DNA of 64,000 nucleotides from Hymenobacter chitinivorans DSM 11115 (GCF_002797555.1 NZ_PGFA01000001.1:1488001-1552000); one strand, 5' to 3'; shown: positions 25,872 to 34,727, numbered from the stretch's first letter. The notes: generated by a model not told the origin, from the sequence alone. Made by a program: numbers and translations.

Positions 25872-25922
25872 GATACATAGAAAATGGCTGTTATTGAGCG
25901 GTGCTCGGGGCCGGGCGGTGGG

Positions 25923-27008
25923 CTAGCGTTTGCCCCCGCGGCTGGTAGTGCGGCTGCTGCCGCGGCTGCCGGCGTTGCCTTTGGGAGTCCGGTTCAGGGT
26001 CTTGGCGGCGGGTTGGCGCTTGGCGCCCGGGCCGCTGGGGCGGCCGGCGGCCTTGAAGGGCTTGTCGCCGTCGAAGGCGGGCTTGCCGTTGGCCAGCTTG
26101 CGCACGGGCTTGGCGCCGCCGGTGGCGGGGCGGCCGGGGCGGGAGGCGGCTCCGGCGGGTTTGCGGCCGGGCTTCGCGGGCTTGGGGGCGTCGCCGTCGA
26201 AGTCTTCGCTGAAGCGGGCGGGGCGGGTGCTCCACTTGGTGGCGGGGGAGCCGACGCGCTTCTTGGGCAGGGAGGCTTCCTTGGTGCCCGACGACTTGGC
26301 GGTCATTTCCAGGATGCCGGCCAGCTCCTTATCGGTGAGCTCGCGCCAGTCGCCGACGCCGAGGCCCTTGATGCTGATGTTCATCACGCGGATGCGTTCG
26401 AGCTGGACGACTTCGTAGCCGAAATGCTCGCACATGCGGCGGATCTGGCGGTTCATGCCCTGGATGAGGGTGATGCGGAAGATGTAGTTGGTTTCCTTCT
26501 GGACCTCGCACTTCTGGGTCATGATGCCCATGATGGGGACGCCGTTGCGCATGCCCTCGATGAACTCGTCGCGGATGGGCTTATCGACCATGACGATGTA
26601 CTCCTTCTCGTGGCGGTTGCCGGCGCGCAGGATTTTGTTGACGATGTCGCCGTTAGAGGTCAGCAGGATCAGGCCCTGGGAGTCTTTGTCGAGGCGGCCG
26701 ATGGGGAAGATCCGCTCACTGTGCTTGATGTAGCGGATGATGTTGTCCTTGACGCTGGTTTCGGTGGTGCTGGTGATGCCCGGGGGCTTGTTGAAGGCAA
26801 TGTAGATGGCGTCTTCGGGGGCGCGGGGCTCGATGAGGTTGCCGTTGACGATGACCTTGTCCTTGCTGCTGACCTGGGTGCCGATGGTGGCGCGCTTGCC
26901 GTTGACGAAGACGGTGCCCTGCTCGATGAATCGGTCGGCCTCGCGGCGGGAGCAGACGCCGCTTTCACTGATGTATTTGTTGAGGCGGGTGGTATCGGAA
27001 CTGGGCAT
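25923..27008 (-). CDS. rluF: RluF-type 23S rRNA pseudouridine synthase with basic low-complexity tail
   Basis: A 361-aa RNA-modifying enzyme. It has an N-terminal S4 RNA-binding domain ([21 protein letters not shown], residues 8-28). The synthase domain carries the catalytic Asp in [10 protein letters not shown] (about residue 104) and the C-terminal motif [17 protein letters not shown]. Homologues modify U2604 of 23S rRNA. Residues about 245-361 are a long Lys/Arg/Gly/Pro/Ala-rich tail, probably disordered and RNA-binding, and longer than in E. coli RluF. A TAACTTG-like box at 27064-27070 on the minus strand may be its promoter. Confidence 0.85.
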   Translation of the reverse strand: MPSSDTTRLNKYISESGVCSRREADRFIEQGTVFVNGKRATIGTQVSSKDKVIVNGNLIEPRAPEDAIYIAFNKPPGITSTTETSVKDNIIRYIKHSERIFPIGRLDKDSQGLILLTSNGDIVNKILRAGNRHEKEYIVMVDKPIRDEFIEGMRNGVPIMGIMTQKCEVQKETNYIFRITLIQGMNRQIRRMCEHFGYEVVQLERIRVMNISIKGLGVGDWRELTDKELAGILEMTAKSSGTKEASLPKKRVGSPATKWSTRPARFSEDFDGDAPKPAKPGRKPAGAASRPGRPATGGAKPVRKLANGKPAFDGDKPFKAAGRPSGPGAKRQPAAKTLNRTPKGNAGSRGSSRTTSRGGKR

Positions 27009-27131
27009 AGGGCAAACGGCAGCAAAAAGGGTGAAACGCGGGCCGAGGCGGCAGGCGGGCCTGCAAGTTACGCAGAACCGGGCTGGCAGGTGGCGCGGGG
27101 GTAGGGAATTAGGTCAGGGGTGTTTGGCCGC

Positions 27132-27299
27132 GGGGCGGACGGGTTTGGCCTGGGGGCGGAGGGGTTTTGTGTTCGGCCGAGCGGGTTTTGCCTGGGGGCG
27201 GAGGGGTTTCGTGCTTGGGCGGAGGTGTTTTGGCGTAGGGCGGACGTGTTTTGCAAAAGGGCGGGAGTGTTTTGGCTTGGGGCGGAAGGCTTACAGGGC
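27132..27299. repeat. Tandem array of eight 21-bp units
   Basis: Eight head-to-tail units of exactly 21 bp, consensus close to GGGGCGGAGGGGTTTTGGCCT, starting at 27132, 27153, 27174 and so on. A degenerate unit precedes them. Units are imperfect, so the array is not a fresh slippage product. It begins at the stop codon of the minus-strand hypothetical gene and ends about 120 nt before rluF. Both strands stay open across it in some frame because 21 is a multiple of three. There are no unique spacers. Confidence 0.75.
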
Positions 27300-27641
27300 C
27301 TGCAAATAGGTGTCGACGGCGGCGGCGAGGGCGGGGGGCAGGTCGGTGGGGGGGCACACGAGCAGGGCTTCGTCGTCGGCGGGGCTGGCGGCGGGCTGGA
27401 AGGTGGCCTCGCGCAGACTGAAGCGCAGCTGGCCCTGGGCAAACTGCCGCTCCTCGGCTTCGGGCTGGGAGTTCATCGCGACGAAATCGAGCTTGGTGAG
27501 GGCCTGGGAGGCTTTATCGAAGAGCAGCCAGGCGTAGACTTTGCCGCGGTCGGGCTCGTCGGGCAGGTCGAGGCGCTTGATTTCGATGATGCTGGTGGTG
27601 GCGTTGTCGAGGAAAAAGAGGAGGCGGTAGGGAATGGGCAT
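27291..27641 (-). CDS. Hypothetical 116-aa protein
   Basis: Starts MPIPYRLLFFLDNATTSIIEIKRLDLP and looks like a soluble alpha/beta protein without signal peptide. No family was recognised. Codon choice matches neighbouring genes. The start at 27641 is preferred to an in-frame Met 39 nt upstream because the MPIPYRLLFFLD opening is more protein-like. Its stop abuts the 21-bp tandem array, so the array forms its 3' UTR. Confidence 0.55.
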   Translation of the reverse strand: MPIPYRLLFFLDNATTSIIEIKRLDLPDEPDRGKVYAWLLFDKASQALTKLDFVAMNSQPEAEERQFAQGQLRFSLREATFQPAASPADDEALLVCPPTDLPPALAAAVDTYLQAL

Positions 27642-28103
27642 GAGGTAGGGGAAATGTGGGGATGGCTCCGCGCGTGACACCCGTTGACCAAGCCGAGCGG
27701 CGGAGCTGTAATTAATACGACTGTTTTCTCTAACAAGCCTGGGCTATTATCGGGGAGGGCCGGTGAGAAAAAAAGGAGCAGCGTTAAGAAAAGATGGAAT
27801 TCATCAATAAGTTTAATTAAATGTATTTTAGATTATAGATCTGAATTTATTATTATTTAGTAACCTGTATTACTAGGAATTGATTGGCTATTAGTGAATA
27901 TTGTGAGGCTTCTGCAGAGCATTATTCTACGCTGTCCGACCGCTACCTATTGCAATTAAAGGCCTGTGCTTTGACACGAGGTTTGTGTGGGTTTTATTCA
28001 CTGATCCAGCACTTCGCATTCCAGAATACAGATCTACCTCGGCATAGATTTTCTATGGCGAAAATACGCGTGTACTTGTTCATTTAACTTTTCCCTTACT
28101 CAG
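27642..28103. other. AT-rich intergenic region, 462 bp
   Basis: No convincing gene. Positions about 27780-27900 are strongly AT-rich compared with the surroundings. This is a probable promoter region for the lipoprotein gene at 28104, but no exact TAnnTTTG was found. A short open frame at 27884-28087 has no support. Confidence 0.4.
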
Positions 28104-29129
28104 ATGAAGTCAAATATCAAATACGTACTGCTGGCGTTGAGCTTGGCGAGTTGCGAAAAAGTAAACATGGACCCTGCTTCGCCTGCGGCTGGTGCCTCTG
28201 CGCCGTCGGCAACGGCGAAAGACATTAATGCTGCGATTGAAGAAGGAGTTTCCGTTCAGAATGGTCGCCTGGTCTTCTCGACTGAGGATCAGTTTGTTAC
28301 TACCATGAAGCAACTGCAGGAGTACGCGGGGGCCAAGCTTACTGAGTGGGATGCGCAGAATGGTATCACCTCGCTTAATGAATACTATGCTGAGCTTAAC
28401 GCCGAGGAGCGCGAAGACGGAACGGTCGATTTTCTAATTTCCCAGGAAAAATTGCTAGGCGTACCCGACGAGAAATTTGCTAGTATTCTCAATACGGATG
28501 GCGTTTTTCAGGTGGGTGATGAAATTCATAAGATAAATCAGCATGAGGAATTAATTTTTCCCGCTGAACGGGAGGATATTCTCCTCAAAGGAAATTGGGA
28601 TGACCCAGACATTAAGCATTTCCCAATCGACTATAAATACGTGGCTGAAGATGGCGGGGGCAAAGACGTTGGCGGTAAAATTGCCAAGCAGCAAGGCCAG
28701 ACCATAACAGCCCAGCGCACGGGGAATTTTTACGGCTGGTATGAGCAGCACCAGTATACGGATGTCAACGGTCGGACATTACCTAAAACCTGGAATGATC
28801 GGGATACCCGTCTGGTGGCCGTGCAGTGGAACGTAACGTATTACTTCTACGCCTCCCACGGGGTGCGGACCAAATATGAGTACAAATCCCGGTTTGCTGG
28901 GTGGTTGTGGAATGACGCCTCCAATCTGGCGGTCGACGGAACGTCTTCGGTCCGGCGGAGCGGTTCTCCGGCTTTTACCGTCGGAGGAAGCTCAAGTGAT
29001 ACCAACTCTTCCAGTACCAGCAGTAACTTGGTGTGGATAGGAGGTCGTGGGGTAAGCATTTCGATAGTGTCCAGTGTGTCTCATCACAGCACTATCTACA
29101 AAGGGGCCACTGCTCGTTTGACGCTGTAA
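28104..29129 (+). CDS. Hypothetical lipoprotein, less GC-rich than neighbours
   Basis: A 341-aa protein. MKSNIKYVLLALSLASCEK is a lipoprotein signal with Cys at residue 17. It is followed by an Ala/Ser/Pro linker and an acidic helical region (about 45-170), then a beta-rich Ser/Gly-rich C-terminal half (about 200-341). No family was identified. Codons contain more A/T at third positions than neighbours, and the upstream DNA is AT-rich, suggesting horizontal origin or low-expression drift. It stands alone with a terminator directly after it. Predicted to be a surface lipoprotein. Confidence 0.65.
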   Translation: MKSNIKYVLLALSLASCEKVNMDPASPAAGASAPSATAKDINAAIEEGVSVQNGRLVFSTEDQFVTTMKQLQEYAGAKLTEWDAQNGITSLNEYYAELNAEEREDGTVDFLISQEKLLGVPDEKFASILNTDGVFQVGDEIHKINQHEELIFPAEREDILLKGNWDDPDIKHFPIDYKYVAEDGGGKDVGGKIAKQQGQTITAQRTGNFYGWYEQHQYTDVNGRTLPKTWNDRDTRLVAVQWNVTYYFYASHGVRTKYEYKSRFAGWLWNDASNLAVDGTSSVRRSGSPAFTVGGSSSDTNSSSTSSNLVWIGGRGVSISIVSSVSHHSTIYKGATARLTL

Positions 29130-29164
29130 TCCACGCAGCCCCGAGTACTACTTCCTACTACGAA

Positions 29165-29197
29165 AGCCCCCTTCTTCGCGCGGAGAAGGGGGCTTTT
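29165..29197 (+). terminator. Rho-independent terminator
   Basis: AGCCCCCTTCT pairs with AGAAGGGGGCT across an 8-nt loop, followed by TTTTT. It lies 35 nt after the lipoprotein stop. Confidence 0.85.
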
Positions 29198-29275
29198 TGC
29201 GGGTTTCGAACTCCGGCATTTCGCGGAAATGTCTAATCTACAGCACCACTTTCTTCTCGCCCTGGGCAAGTCCGG

Positions 29276-29830
29276 TTAGTTGCTGCCGAACCTGCTGAAA
29301 TACATGTACCAGTTCCATTCCCAGGTTTGGCCCTTATCGGCCGAAAAAGCCTGGCTCCAGACGGGGTTTTCTTTGTCGCGGGCATCCCAGCGGAAGACCA
29401 CCACGACGTCTTTGTCATTGAAGGTGTCTTGGGTGAAAAAGTGGGCCACACCCTGGTCAAAAGAGCCGACGACGGGCGGGTCGAGTTTGCCGGCGTTGCT
29501 GTCGGCCCAGTAAATGCTCCACAACCGGGTTTTGGGGTTGAAAAGCCTGACCGACATTCCTTCAAAGGGCACCCCGTCGAAGGTCGCCAGGTAGTTGTCG
29601 ATATTGCCGAGACCCTGCAGTACCCGGTACATTTCCTGGGTAGAATCGAATTCCAACCACTCGGTGCAGTTTTCGAGTTTGGCTTTCAGCTTCCGGTTGC
29701 GGAGTTGCCATTTGCCTTCGTAGAAATCAAAATCGTGTTTGGAGGAAGAGGCTGAGGCCGTAATGAGCAACTCACCGGTGGCAGCATCAAAAAGTACGGG
29801 AGGAATGGGCAGCTCGTCTTGGCTGGGCAT
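29276..29830 (-). CDS. DUF1579-like hypothetical protein
   Basis: A 184-aa soluble protein without signal peptide. The FDFYEGKWQLRNRKLKAKL segment followed by NIDNYLATFDGVPFEGMSVRLFNPKTRLWSIYWAD is the pattern of DUF1579/lipocalin-like proteins: an opening F-D-F-x-x-G-x-W, then a beta-barrel measuring a reaction or binding event. Function unknown. The ATG at 29830 is clear. It lies 78 nt downstream of the iminopeptidase-like gene on the same strand and could be co-transcribed. Confidence 0.6.
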   Translation of the reverse strand: MPSQDELPIPPVLFDAATGELLITASASSSKHDFDFYEGKWQLRNRKLKAKLENCTEWLEFDSTQEMYRVLQGLGNIDNYLATFDGVPFEGMSVRLFNPKTRLWSIYWADSNAGKLDPPVVGSFDQGVAHFFTQDTFNDKDVVVVFRWDARDKENPVWSQAFSADKGQTWEWNWYMYFSRFGSN

Positions 29831-29908
29831 GCTATCAGGCTGGGAAAAGAGGTGAATGAAAAACTATTACAATCGGAGAAGGGAAATAATGGCCGGAGCA
29901 AACTGCCC

Positions 29909-30985
29909 CTACAGCGCCACCTTTTTCTCGCCTTGGTCCACGCCGAGGATCCACTTGGTGAGGCCGCGCATGTAGGTTTGCTGGTCGTCGTACATGCTCA
30001 TGTGGCTGCCTTCGGGGCATATCAGGGCGGTGCCGTTCTGCACTTTCTGGGCCACCATGCGCATATGCTCGGGGTCCATGGTGTCGTGGTTGCCGCCGAT
30101 GCTGAGCACGGGCACCGCAAGCTGGGGCAGGTCGGGCACCCGGTCCCAGTTCAGGAGCTTGCCGGAGGCGCCAAACTCGCTGGGTCCCTGCATGGTGACG
30201 TAGAGCGACTGGTTGGATTTGCCCAGGGAGCGGGTCATGGGCTCGGGCAGCTGGGGCAGGCGGCAGAGGTGCTCGTTGTAGAAATTGGCTTCCAGCAGCT
30301 GCATGTAGCGCGGGTTCTGGAAGTCCTTTTTGGCCTCAATGGCGCGGATTTCGGCCAGCACGGCGGGCTTGAGCTGGGGCGCCAGGACTTCGTCGGCGTA
30401 CTTGTTGTAGGCCGGGATGCTCATCATCATGTTGGAAATGATGAGGCCCTTGAGGTGTTGCTGGTACTTGAGGGCGTACTCGGCGGCCAGGATACCGCCC
30501 CAGCTGTGGCCCAGCAGGTAGAAGTTGTCCTTATCAAGCTTCAGGGCCTGGCGCACCTGCTCGACTTCCTCCACGTAGCGGGGCAGGCTCCACATGCTGG
30601 TGTCGCGGGGGTTGTCGGAGAGGCCGCAGCCGAGCTGGTCGTAGTAGATAAACTCGATGCCATCCTGGGGCAGGAAGCTTTCCAGGCACTCAAAGTACTC
30701 GTGGGTGGCGCCGGGCCCGCCGTTGAGCAGCAGCACTTTGATGCGGGGGTTGTGGCCGAAGCGCTTGGTCCAGATGTTGAACTTGCCCTTGGGGGTGGTG
30801 ATGGGAATAACCTGAACGCCGCCGGTTTGCACGCCTTGTGCCTGGCGCTGAAAATAGGAGGCCAGGGTAGGGGCCGCGCCGGAATTGGGAGCGGCGGCCG
30901 GGTCTTGGGGGGCTTGTTGGGAACAGGCCGCGGCGGCGAGGCCGGCCAGGAGCAGGGCGGCCGCGCGAAAGGATGGGTAGGGCAT
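29909..30985 (-). CDS. Proline-iminopeptidase-like alpha/beta hydrolase lipoprotein (S33)
   Basis: A 358-aa protein with a lipoprotein signal (MPYPSFRAAALLLAGLAAAACSQQ, Cys about residue 21). The S33 landmarks are the oxyanion-type NGGPG (in place of HGGPG), the nucleophile elbow GHSWGG near residue 165, the Asp in GGNHDTMDPEH and the His in PEGSHMSMYD. It probably removes N-terminal proline or acts on similar small peptides or esters in the periplasm. Lipid anchoring distinguishes it from cytosolic PepIP. Confidence 0.85.
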   Translation of the reverse strand: MPYPSFRAAALLLAGLAAAACSQQAPQDPAAAPNSGAAPTLASYFQRQAQGVQTGGVQVIPITTPKGKFNIWTKRFGHNPRIKVLLLNGGPGATHEYFECLESFLPQDGIEFIYYDQLGCGLSDNPRDTSMWSLPRYVEEVEQVRQALKLDKDNFYLLGHSWGGILAAEYALKYQQHLKGLIISNMMMSIPAYNKYADEVLAPQLKPAVLAEIRAIEAKKDFQNPRYMQLLEANFYNEHLCRLPQLPEPMTRSLGKSNQSLYVTMQGPSEFGASGKLLNWDRVPDLPQLAVPVLSIGGNHDTMDPEHMRMVAQKVQNGTALICPEGSHMSMYDDQQTYMRGLTKWILGVDQGEKKVAL

Positions 30986-31090
30986 GGCGGGAAAAGGCAG
31001 GAGGTGAAAAGGCTGGTTGGCTAAACGTAGCCATAATTACTGCCCCGGCCAAAAGCCACCGGGTCGGTGTAGAGCGAAGTCTTTCAGAAC

Positions 31091-31186
31091 GTCACGCTGA
31101 GCGTAGCCGAAGCTTCTCTACCGCTTCGTGGCAGAGGCAACAAAATAGCATTGCGGGAGAGATGCTTCGGCTACGCTCAGCATGAC
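31091..31186. repeat. Inverted-repeat intergenic element (second family)
   Basis: Two 29-nt arms, 31091-31119 and 31158-31186, are inverted copies with two mismatches. They contain CTGAGCGTAGCCGAAGC and its complement. A third, diverged arm (GATGTCTCGCTTCGCTCGACATGAC) follows at about 31206-31230. A fragment with the same GTCATGCT opening is seen near 47960. It is non-coding and resembles REP-type repeats. Confidence 0.6.
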
Positions 31187-31253
31187 ATATGCCATTGCCC
31201 GCAAGATGTCTCGCTTCGCTCGACATGACGGTCTTTGCTCAGCATGGCACGTT

Positions 31254-31892
31254 CTAGCAGGCGGGTTCGGACGGGAGGGGTACCACGGTGGGCACGGGGG
31301 CGTCGGTGAAGAAGCCGCCGACTTCCTGGACCTGTCCGGCGGGTAGGTCGCCGAGGTGGATGGCGCCGATGCGGACCCGGACCAGGCGCAGGGTAGGGAA
31401 GCCCACGGCGGCCGTCATCTTGCGCACCTGCCGGAACTTGCCCTCGGTGACGATAATGGACACCCAGCTGGTGGGCCCGTGCCGGTCGTCGCGGATTTTG
31501 CGGCCCCGGGCGCCGAGGTTGGGAGCGGTTTCGAGGCGGAAGGCCCGGCAGGGCAGGGTCTGGTACTTGTCGCCGTGCAGCCCGATTTCGACGCCCTGCT
31601 GGAGCTGGCGCACGGCTTCATCGGTAATGAGGCCGTCGACCTGGGCGTAGTATTCTTTCTCCACCGACTTGGCCCGGATTCGCTCACTGACTTTGCCGTC
31701 GGTGGTAAGCAGCAGCAGGCCCTCACTGGCTTCGTCGAGGCGGCCGATGGACATAGTACCGGCGGGGAAATCGTGGAGCAAGCCCAGCAGCTTCTTCTTT
31801 TTCAGCTCGCACACAAACTGGCTCATGTAGCCAAAGGGTTTGTGGACGATGAAGTGGCGGTGGGTGACTGCTAGTTCTTCGGGGTCGGTCAT
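31254..31892 (-). CDS. rluE: RluE-type 23S rRNA pseudouridine synthase
   Basis: A 212-aa enzyme without an S4 domain, as expected for RluE. The catalytic Asp is in GRLDEASEGLLLLT. Other family motifs are FIVHKPFGYMSQF near the N-terminus and VTEGKFRQVRKMTAAVGFPTLRLVRVRIG. E. coli RluE modifies U2457 of 23S rRNA; the same target is inferred. The start at 31892 (MTDPEELA) removes a basic 19-residue extension that is not typical of the family. Confidence 0.85.
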   Translation of the reverse strand: MTDPEELAVTHRHFIVHKPFGYMSQFVCELKKKKLLGLLHDFPAGTMSIGRLDEASEGLLLLTTDGKVSERIRAKSVEKEYYAQVDGLITDEAVRQLQQGVEIGLHGDKYQTLPCRAFRLETAPNLGARGRKIRDDRHGPTSWVSIIVTEGKFRQVRKMTAAVGFPTLRLVRVRIGAIHLGDLPAGQVQEVGGFFTDAPVPTVVPLPSEPAC

Positions 31893-32049
31893 TTTACTTC
31901 GTTCTGTCGTGCGCCTCACCCACCGGCCCCGCAAATGCTTGATGCGCATTATCCGAAAGAGGAGAGGAGAACCTGACGACTAGTATTGTTTACTCGCGAC
32001 TAGTGTGGGGGGCGAATTATAAAGTGCGCGCTACTGGCTTACGGGGTGC

Positions 32050-33114
32050 TTACTTTTCCTCGGCCAGCCACTGCATGGCCTGGTACTGACCCGGGCCCAC
32101 GAAGAGGCTGAGCACGTCGTCGACCAGCTTGAGGCCGTTGGCGCTGTTGGTGAAGAAGACCAGGGTTTCCTGGGTTTGGGGAAAGGTCATGAAGAAGCCG
32201 CGGAAGTCGCCGTTGTTGCCCCAGTGCCACTGGGCGGGGCCGTGGCTGGTGGAAGCCAGGCCCAGGCCCCAGGCCCAGCTGATGTTGGCGGCGGTGGCCG
32301 TGGGGGGCGTGGTGCACCGGGTGGCGGGGTTGGCAGCGGTGGTCAGCAGCCGGGCCGTGGCCGGCTTGAGGCCCTGTCCGCGCAGCAGGGCTCGGGCGAA
32401 GCGGCTGTAGTTGGCGGCGGTGGTGAGCAGGCTGAAGCCACCGTTGGGCTCCGCGAAGCGCTTGACTTCGGTGGGCTTGCCGGCCTCGTCGTGGCCGAAG
32501 GCGGCGTTTTGGTCGAAGCGGGCTTGCCAGGTGAAGGAGCTGTGCTTCATTTTCAGCGGCCCGAATACTTCCTGCTGGGCCAGCTGGTCGAGGGTTTTAC
32601 CGGTGATATGCTCCAGGGTGCGCTGCAGCCAGACGTAGCCCTCGCCGGAGTAGCTCCAGCAGCTGTCGGGCGCAAATTTCAAAGTCAGCTTGGAGGTTTT
32701 CCAGGAGTCAGCCAGGGGATATTCGGCCCAGAGAGGCAGGCCGCTGGTGTGGCCCAGCACCATGCGGGCGGTGATGCGGCCGGCCCGGGGCTCGGCTTGC
32801 AGGCGGGGGTAGGGGGCATAGGTCAGCAGGGGCTTATCCAGGTCGAAGCGGCCCTGGTCGTGCAGGCGCAGGGCGGTGTAGGCCAGCACCACTTTGCCCA
32901 GGGAAGCGGCCTGCATAGTGGTGGTGGCATCCATCGGCTGGGCGGTGCTGGCCTGGCGCAGCCCCAGGCTGTACTGCTTGGTTTCGCCCTTTTTGGTGTA
33001 GACCAGCTGCAGGCCGGGCACGTTTTCGCGCTTGAGTAGGGCTTCCAGCTCGGCTTGCTGGGCCGTGGCAACGAGAGAGCAGAGCAACAGGGCCAGCGTC
33101 AGGAGGTGTTTCAT
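32050..33114 (-). CDS. Secreted serine hydrolase, beta-lactamase/PBP-like (class C fold)
   Basis: A 354-aa protein with a signal peptide (MKHLLTLALLLCSLVATAQQ). The penicillin-recognising-enzyme motifs are SxxK in AASLGK (about residue 70), a YSGEG motif for the Tyr general base (about 155) and a late WHWGNNGDF that takes the place of KTG/HxG. Such family members are often esterases or D-aminopeptidases rather than true beta-lactamases. The start at 33114 puts the signal peptide first; longer in-frame forms lack support. No AmpR or ampG partner is close by. Confidence 0.8.
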   Translation of the reverse strand: MKHLLTLALLLCSLVATAQQAELEALLKRENVPGLQLVYTKKGETKQYSLGLRQASTAQPMDATTTMQAASLGKVVLAYTALRLHDQGRFDLDKPLLTYAPYPRLQAEPRAGRITARMVLGHTSGLPLWAEYPLADSWKTSKLTLKFAPDSCWSYSGEGYVWLQRTLEHITGKTLDQLAQQEVFGPLKMKHSSFTWQARFDQNAAFGHDEAGKPTEVKRFAEPNGGFSLLTTAANYSRFARALLRGQGLKPATARLLTTAANPATRCTTPPTATAANISWAWGLGLASTSHGPAQWHWGNNGDFRGFFMTFPQTQETLVFFTNSANGLKLVDDVLSLFVGPGQYQAMQWLAEEK

Positions 33115-33161
33115 AAGCAGCCGTAAGGGCCCGGAGAAATAAGGATAATCGAAAGACAATA

Positions 33162-33701
33162 TTAGGGGATGCTGAGCCAAAGCGCCTGGCCAAACAGCAG
33201 CACTTCGGCCACACGCTGCACCAGGCCGCGCCCGGGGAAGCCCGGCAGCGAAAGAGCCAGCAGGCAGCCGATAAGCAAGCCGAGCTGCGTGTTGGCCGGC
33301 ACCACGTTCTGCAACAGCAGCGCGCCTTGGGCCTGATGCAGGAAGAAAATACCGCCAATATATTCCACTGCCCCGCCCAGATTGTGCACCGCCTGCTTGG
33401 CTGAGCCGCTGGAGGGTGAGCCCACGTCGCAGGGAAACACAGCCGCCACCACGTACCCGATGCCCAGGCATAGCAGCAAGCCGCGCAACGCGGGAGTATG
33501 GGCCAGTAAGGCGCCCAGCAGCAGGCCTGCGCCCACCTGGAAAAACAGTCCCCAGCTTACGGCCCGGCGGTTTGGGGCGCCATCTTCGCCCAGCTCACTG
33601 ATGGTGTGGCGCAGATGGGAATAGCCGGGCCGCCGGAAGCCGAAGTACCCGATGCCCAGCACCAGGTACGCGGTTAGTGCCGTTAGAAGGAGGAAGAGCA
33701 T
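33162..33701 (-). CDS. DUF998 family membrane protein
   Basis: A 179-aa protein with about six hydrophobic segments. HTISELGEDGAPNRRAVSW near residue 35 is the DUF998 hallmark, in which an ISE motif sits in the first loop. VFPCDVG and AVHNLGGAVEYIGG are the second and third conserved loops. Inner-membrane protein, function unknown. The start at 33701 (MLFLLLTAL) places the first helix at the N-terminus. It is 47 nt upstream of the serine hydrolase gene on the same strand. Confidence 0.75.
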   Translation of the reverse strand: MLFLLLTALTAYLVLGIGYFGFRRPGYSHLRHTISELGEDGAPNRRAVSWGLFFQVGAGLLLGALLAHTPALRGLLLCLGIGYVVAAVFPCDVGSPSSGSAKQAVHNLGGAVEYIGGIFFLHQAQGALLLQNVVPANTQLGLLIGCLLALSLPGFPGRGLVQRVAEVLLFGQALWLSIP

Positions 33702-33761
33702 CGGTTGAGCAGAACTACAGGTCAGAAGCGCTGCAAATAGGCTCAGGCAAGGACTAAAACC

Positions 33762-33797
33762 AAGCGCGGGCCACCCCAAATGGAGCGGCCCGCGCTT
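33762..33797 (-). terminator. Rho-independent terminator after yebC
   Basis: An 11-bp perfect stem (AAGCGCGGGCC with GGCCCGCGCTT) around a 14-nt loop. On the minus strand it is followed by GGTTTTAG. It lies 27 nt past the stop of the YebC gene. Confidence 0.65.
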
Positions 33798-33823
33798 CGA
33801 AAAATTCTTCCGGGGCGAAAAGC

Positions 33824-34558
33824 TTAGCCCAGCGTATGGTACACGGCCTGCACGTCGTCGTCCTCTTCGAACTTCTCAATCAGGTTCATCACCTCTTCCA
33901 GCTGCTCGCCTTCCAGGGTCACGGTCGTGTTGGGGATGCGCTGCAGGTTGGCCGATACCACGTTCAGGCCCTTTTCTTCCAGGGCTTTCTGCATCTGGCC
34001 GAAGTCGGTAAAGGCAGTTTCCACCACGATGAAGTCCTTCACCGTGCCGTGCTCGTCTTCTTCCTGGTCGGCGTACACGTCTTCGGCGCCGGCGTCGATG
34101 AGCTCCAATTCCAGCTCGTCGAGGTCGAGGCCCTCGGCGGCGAGGCGGAACACGCCCTTGCGGGTGAAGGTGTAGTCGGAGGAGCCGGCCGTGCCCAGGG
34201 CGCCGTTGCCGCGGTTGAAGTACATGCGCACGTTGGCCACGGTGCGGGTGGGGTTGTCGGTAGCGGTTTCGATGACCACGGCCACGCCGTGGGGCGCGTA
34301 GCCCTCGTACACCACTTCCTGGTAGTCTTTTTCCTCCTTGCTGCTGGCCCGCTTGATGGCGGCTTCCACGCGGTCCTTGGGCATGTTCACGCCCTTGGCG
34401 TTCTGCATGGCCGTGCGCAGGCGGGAGTTGGTATCCGGGTTAGGACCACTTTCCTTCACGGCCATTACGATTTCCCGGCCGATGCGGGTAAAGTCCTTGG
34501 ACATCTTGTCCCAGCGCTTCATCTTCCGGCCTTTGCGGAATTCAAATGCTCTTCCCAT
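33824..34558 (-). CDS. YebC/PmpR family DNA-binding regulator or translation factor
   Basis: A 244-aa protein, the usual length. It opens MGRAFEFRKGRKMKRWDKM, with the conserved helical N-domain (FTRIGREIVMAVKESGPNPDTNSRLR) and the GVNMPKDRVEAAIKRA and YEGYAPHGVAVVIE signatures. Family members bind DNA as regulators, and some act at the ribosome to relieve stalling. Either role is possible here. It stands alone. A TAACTTG-type -7 box at 34627-34633 on the minus strand lies about 70 nt upstream. Confidence 0.92.
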   Translation of the reverse strand: MGRAFEFRKGRKMKRWDKMSKDFTRIGREIVMAVKESGPNPDTNSRLRTAMQNAKGVNMPKDRVEAAIKRASSKEEKDYQEVVYEGYAPHGVAVVIETATDNPTRTVANVRMYFNRGNGALGTAGSSDYTFTRKGVFRLAAEGLDLDELELELIDAGAEDVYADQEEDEHGTVKDFIVVETAFTDFGQMQKALEEKGLNVVSANLQRIPNTTVTLEGEQLEEVMNLIEKFEEDDDVQAVYHTLG

Positions 34559-34643
34559 CTATGTGAACTTGTGAAATGGTGAAATTGTGAGTTGTTGAGC
34601 TGGGTGGGTAGCCCAGAAAGGAGCCGCAAGTTAGCAGTTGAAG

Positions 34644-34727
34644 GTTGTTTGTTGATAGTTGATTGTTATTGATTGTTGTCAGGATCAAACCCGCCGACTT
34701 AACAATCAACAACCAACAATCAACAAC
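34644..34727. repeat. TTG-rich imperfect inverted repeat
   Basis: A left arm built of GTTGATTGTTATTGATTGTTG-like words faces a right arm AACAATCAACAACCAACAATCAACAAC across a 25-nt spacer. Similar GTTGTTAGTT words recur at about 36224-36250. It is simple-sequence DNA capable of forming a weak hairpin, and it lies between yebC and the next minus-strand gene's stop. Confidence 0.45.

Noticed and set aside
27132..27299. CRISPR array
   Set aside because: Units abut each other without unique spacers and no cas genes are present. The same reasoning applies to 44719-44972.
32050..33471. True beta-lactamase resistance gene
   Set aside because: The SxxK and Tyr motifs are present, but the third motif is not KTG and no regulatory partner is nearby. 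A general serine hydrolase is the safer call.
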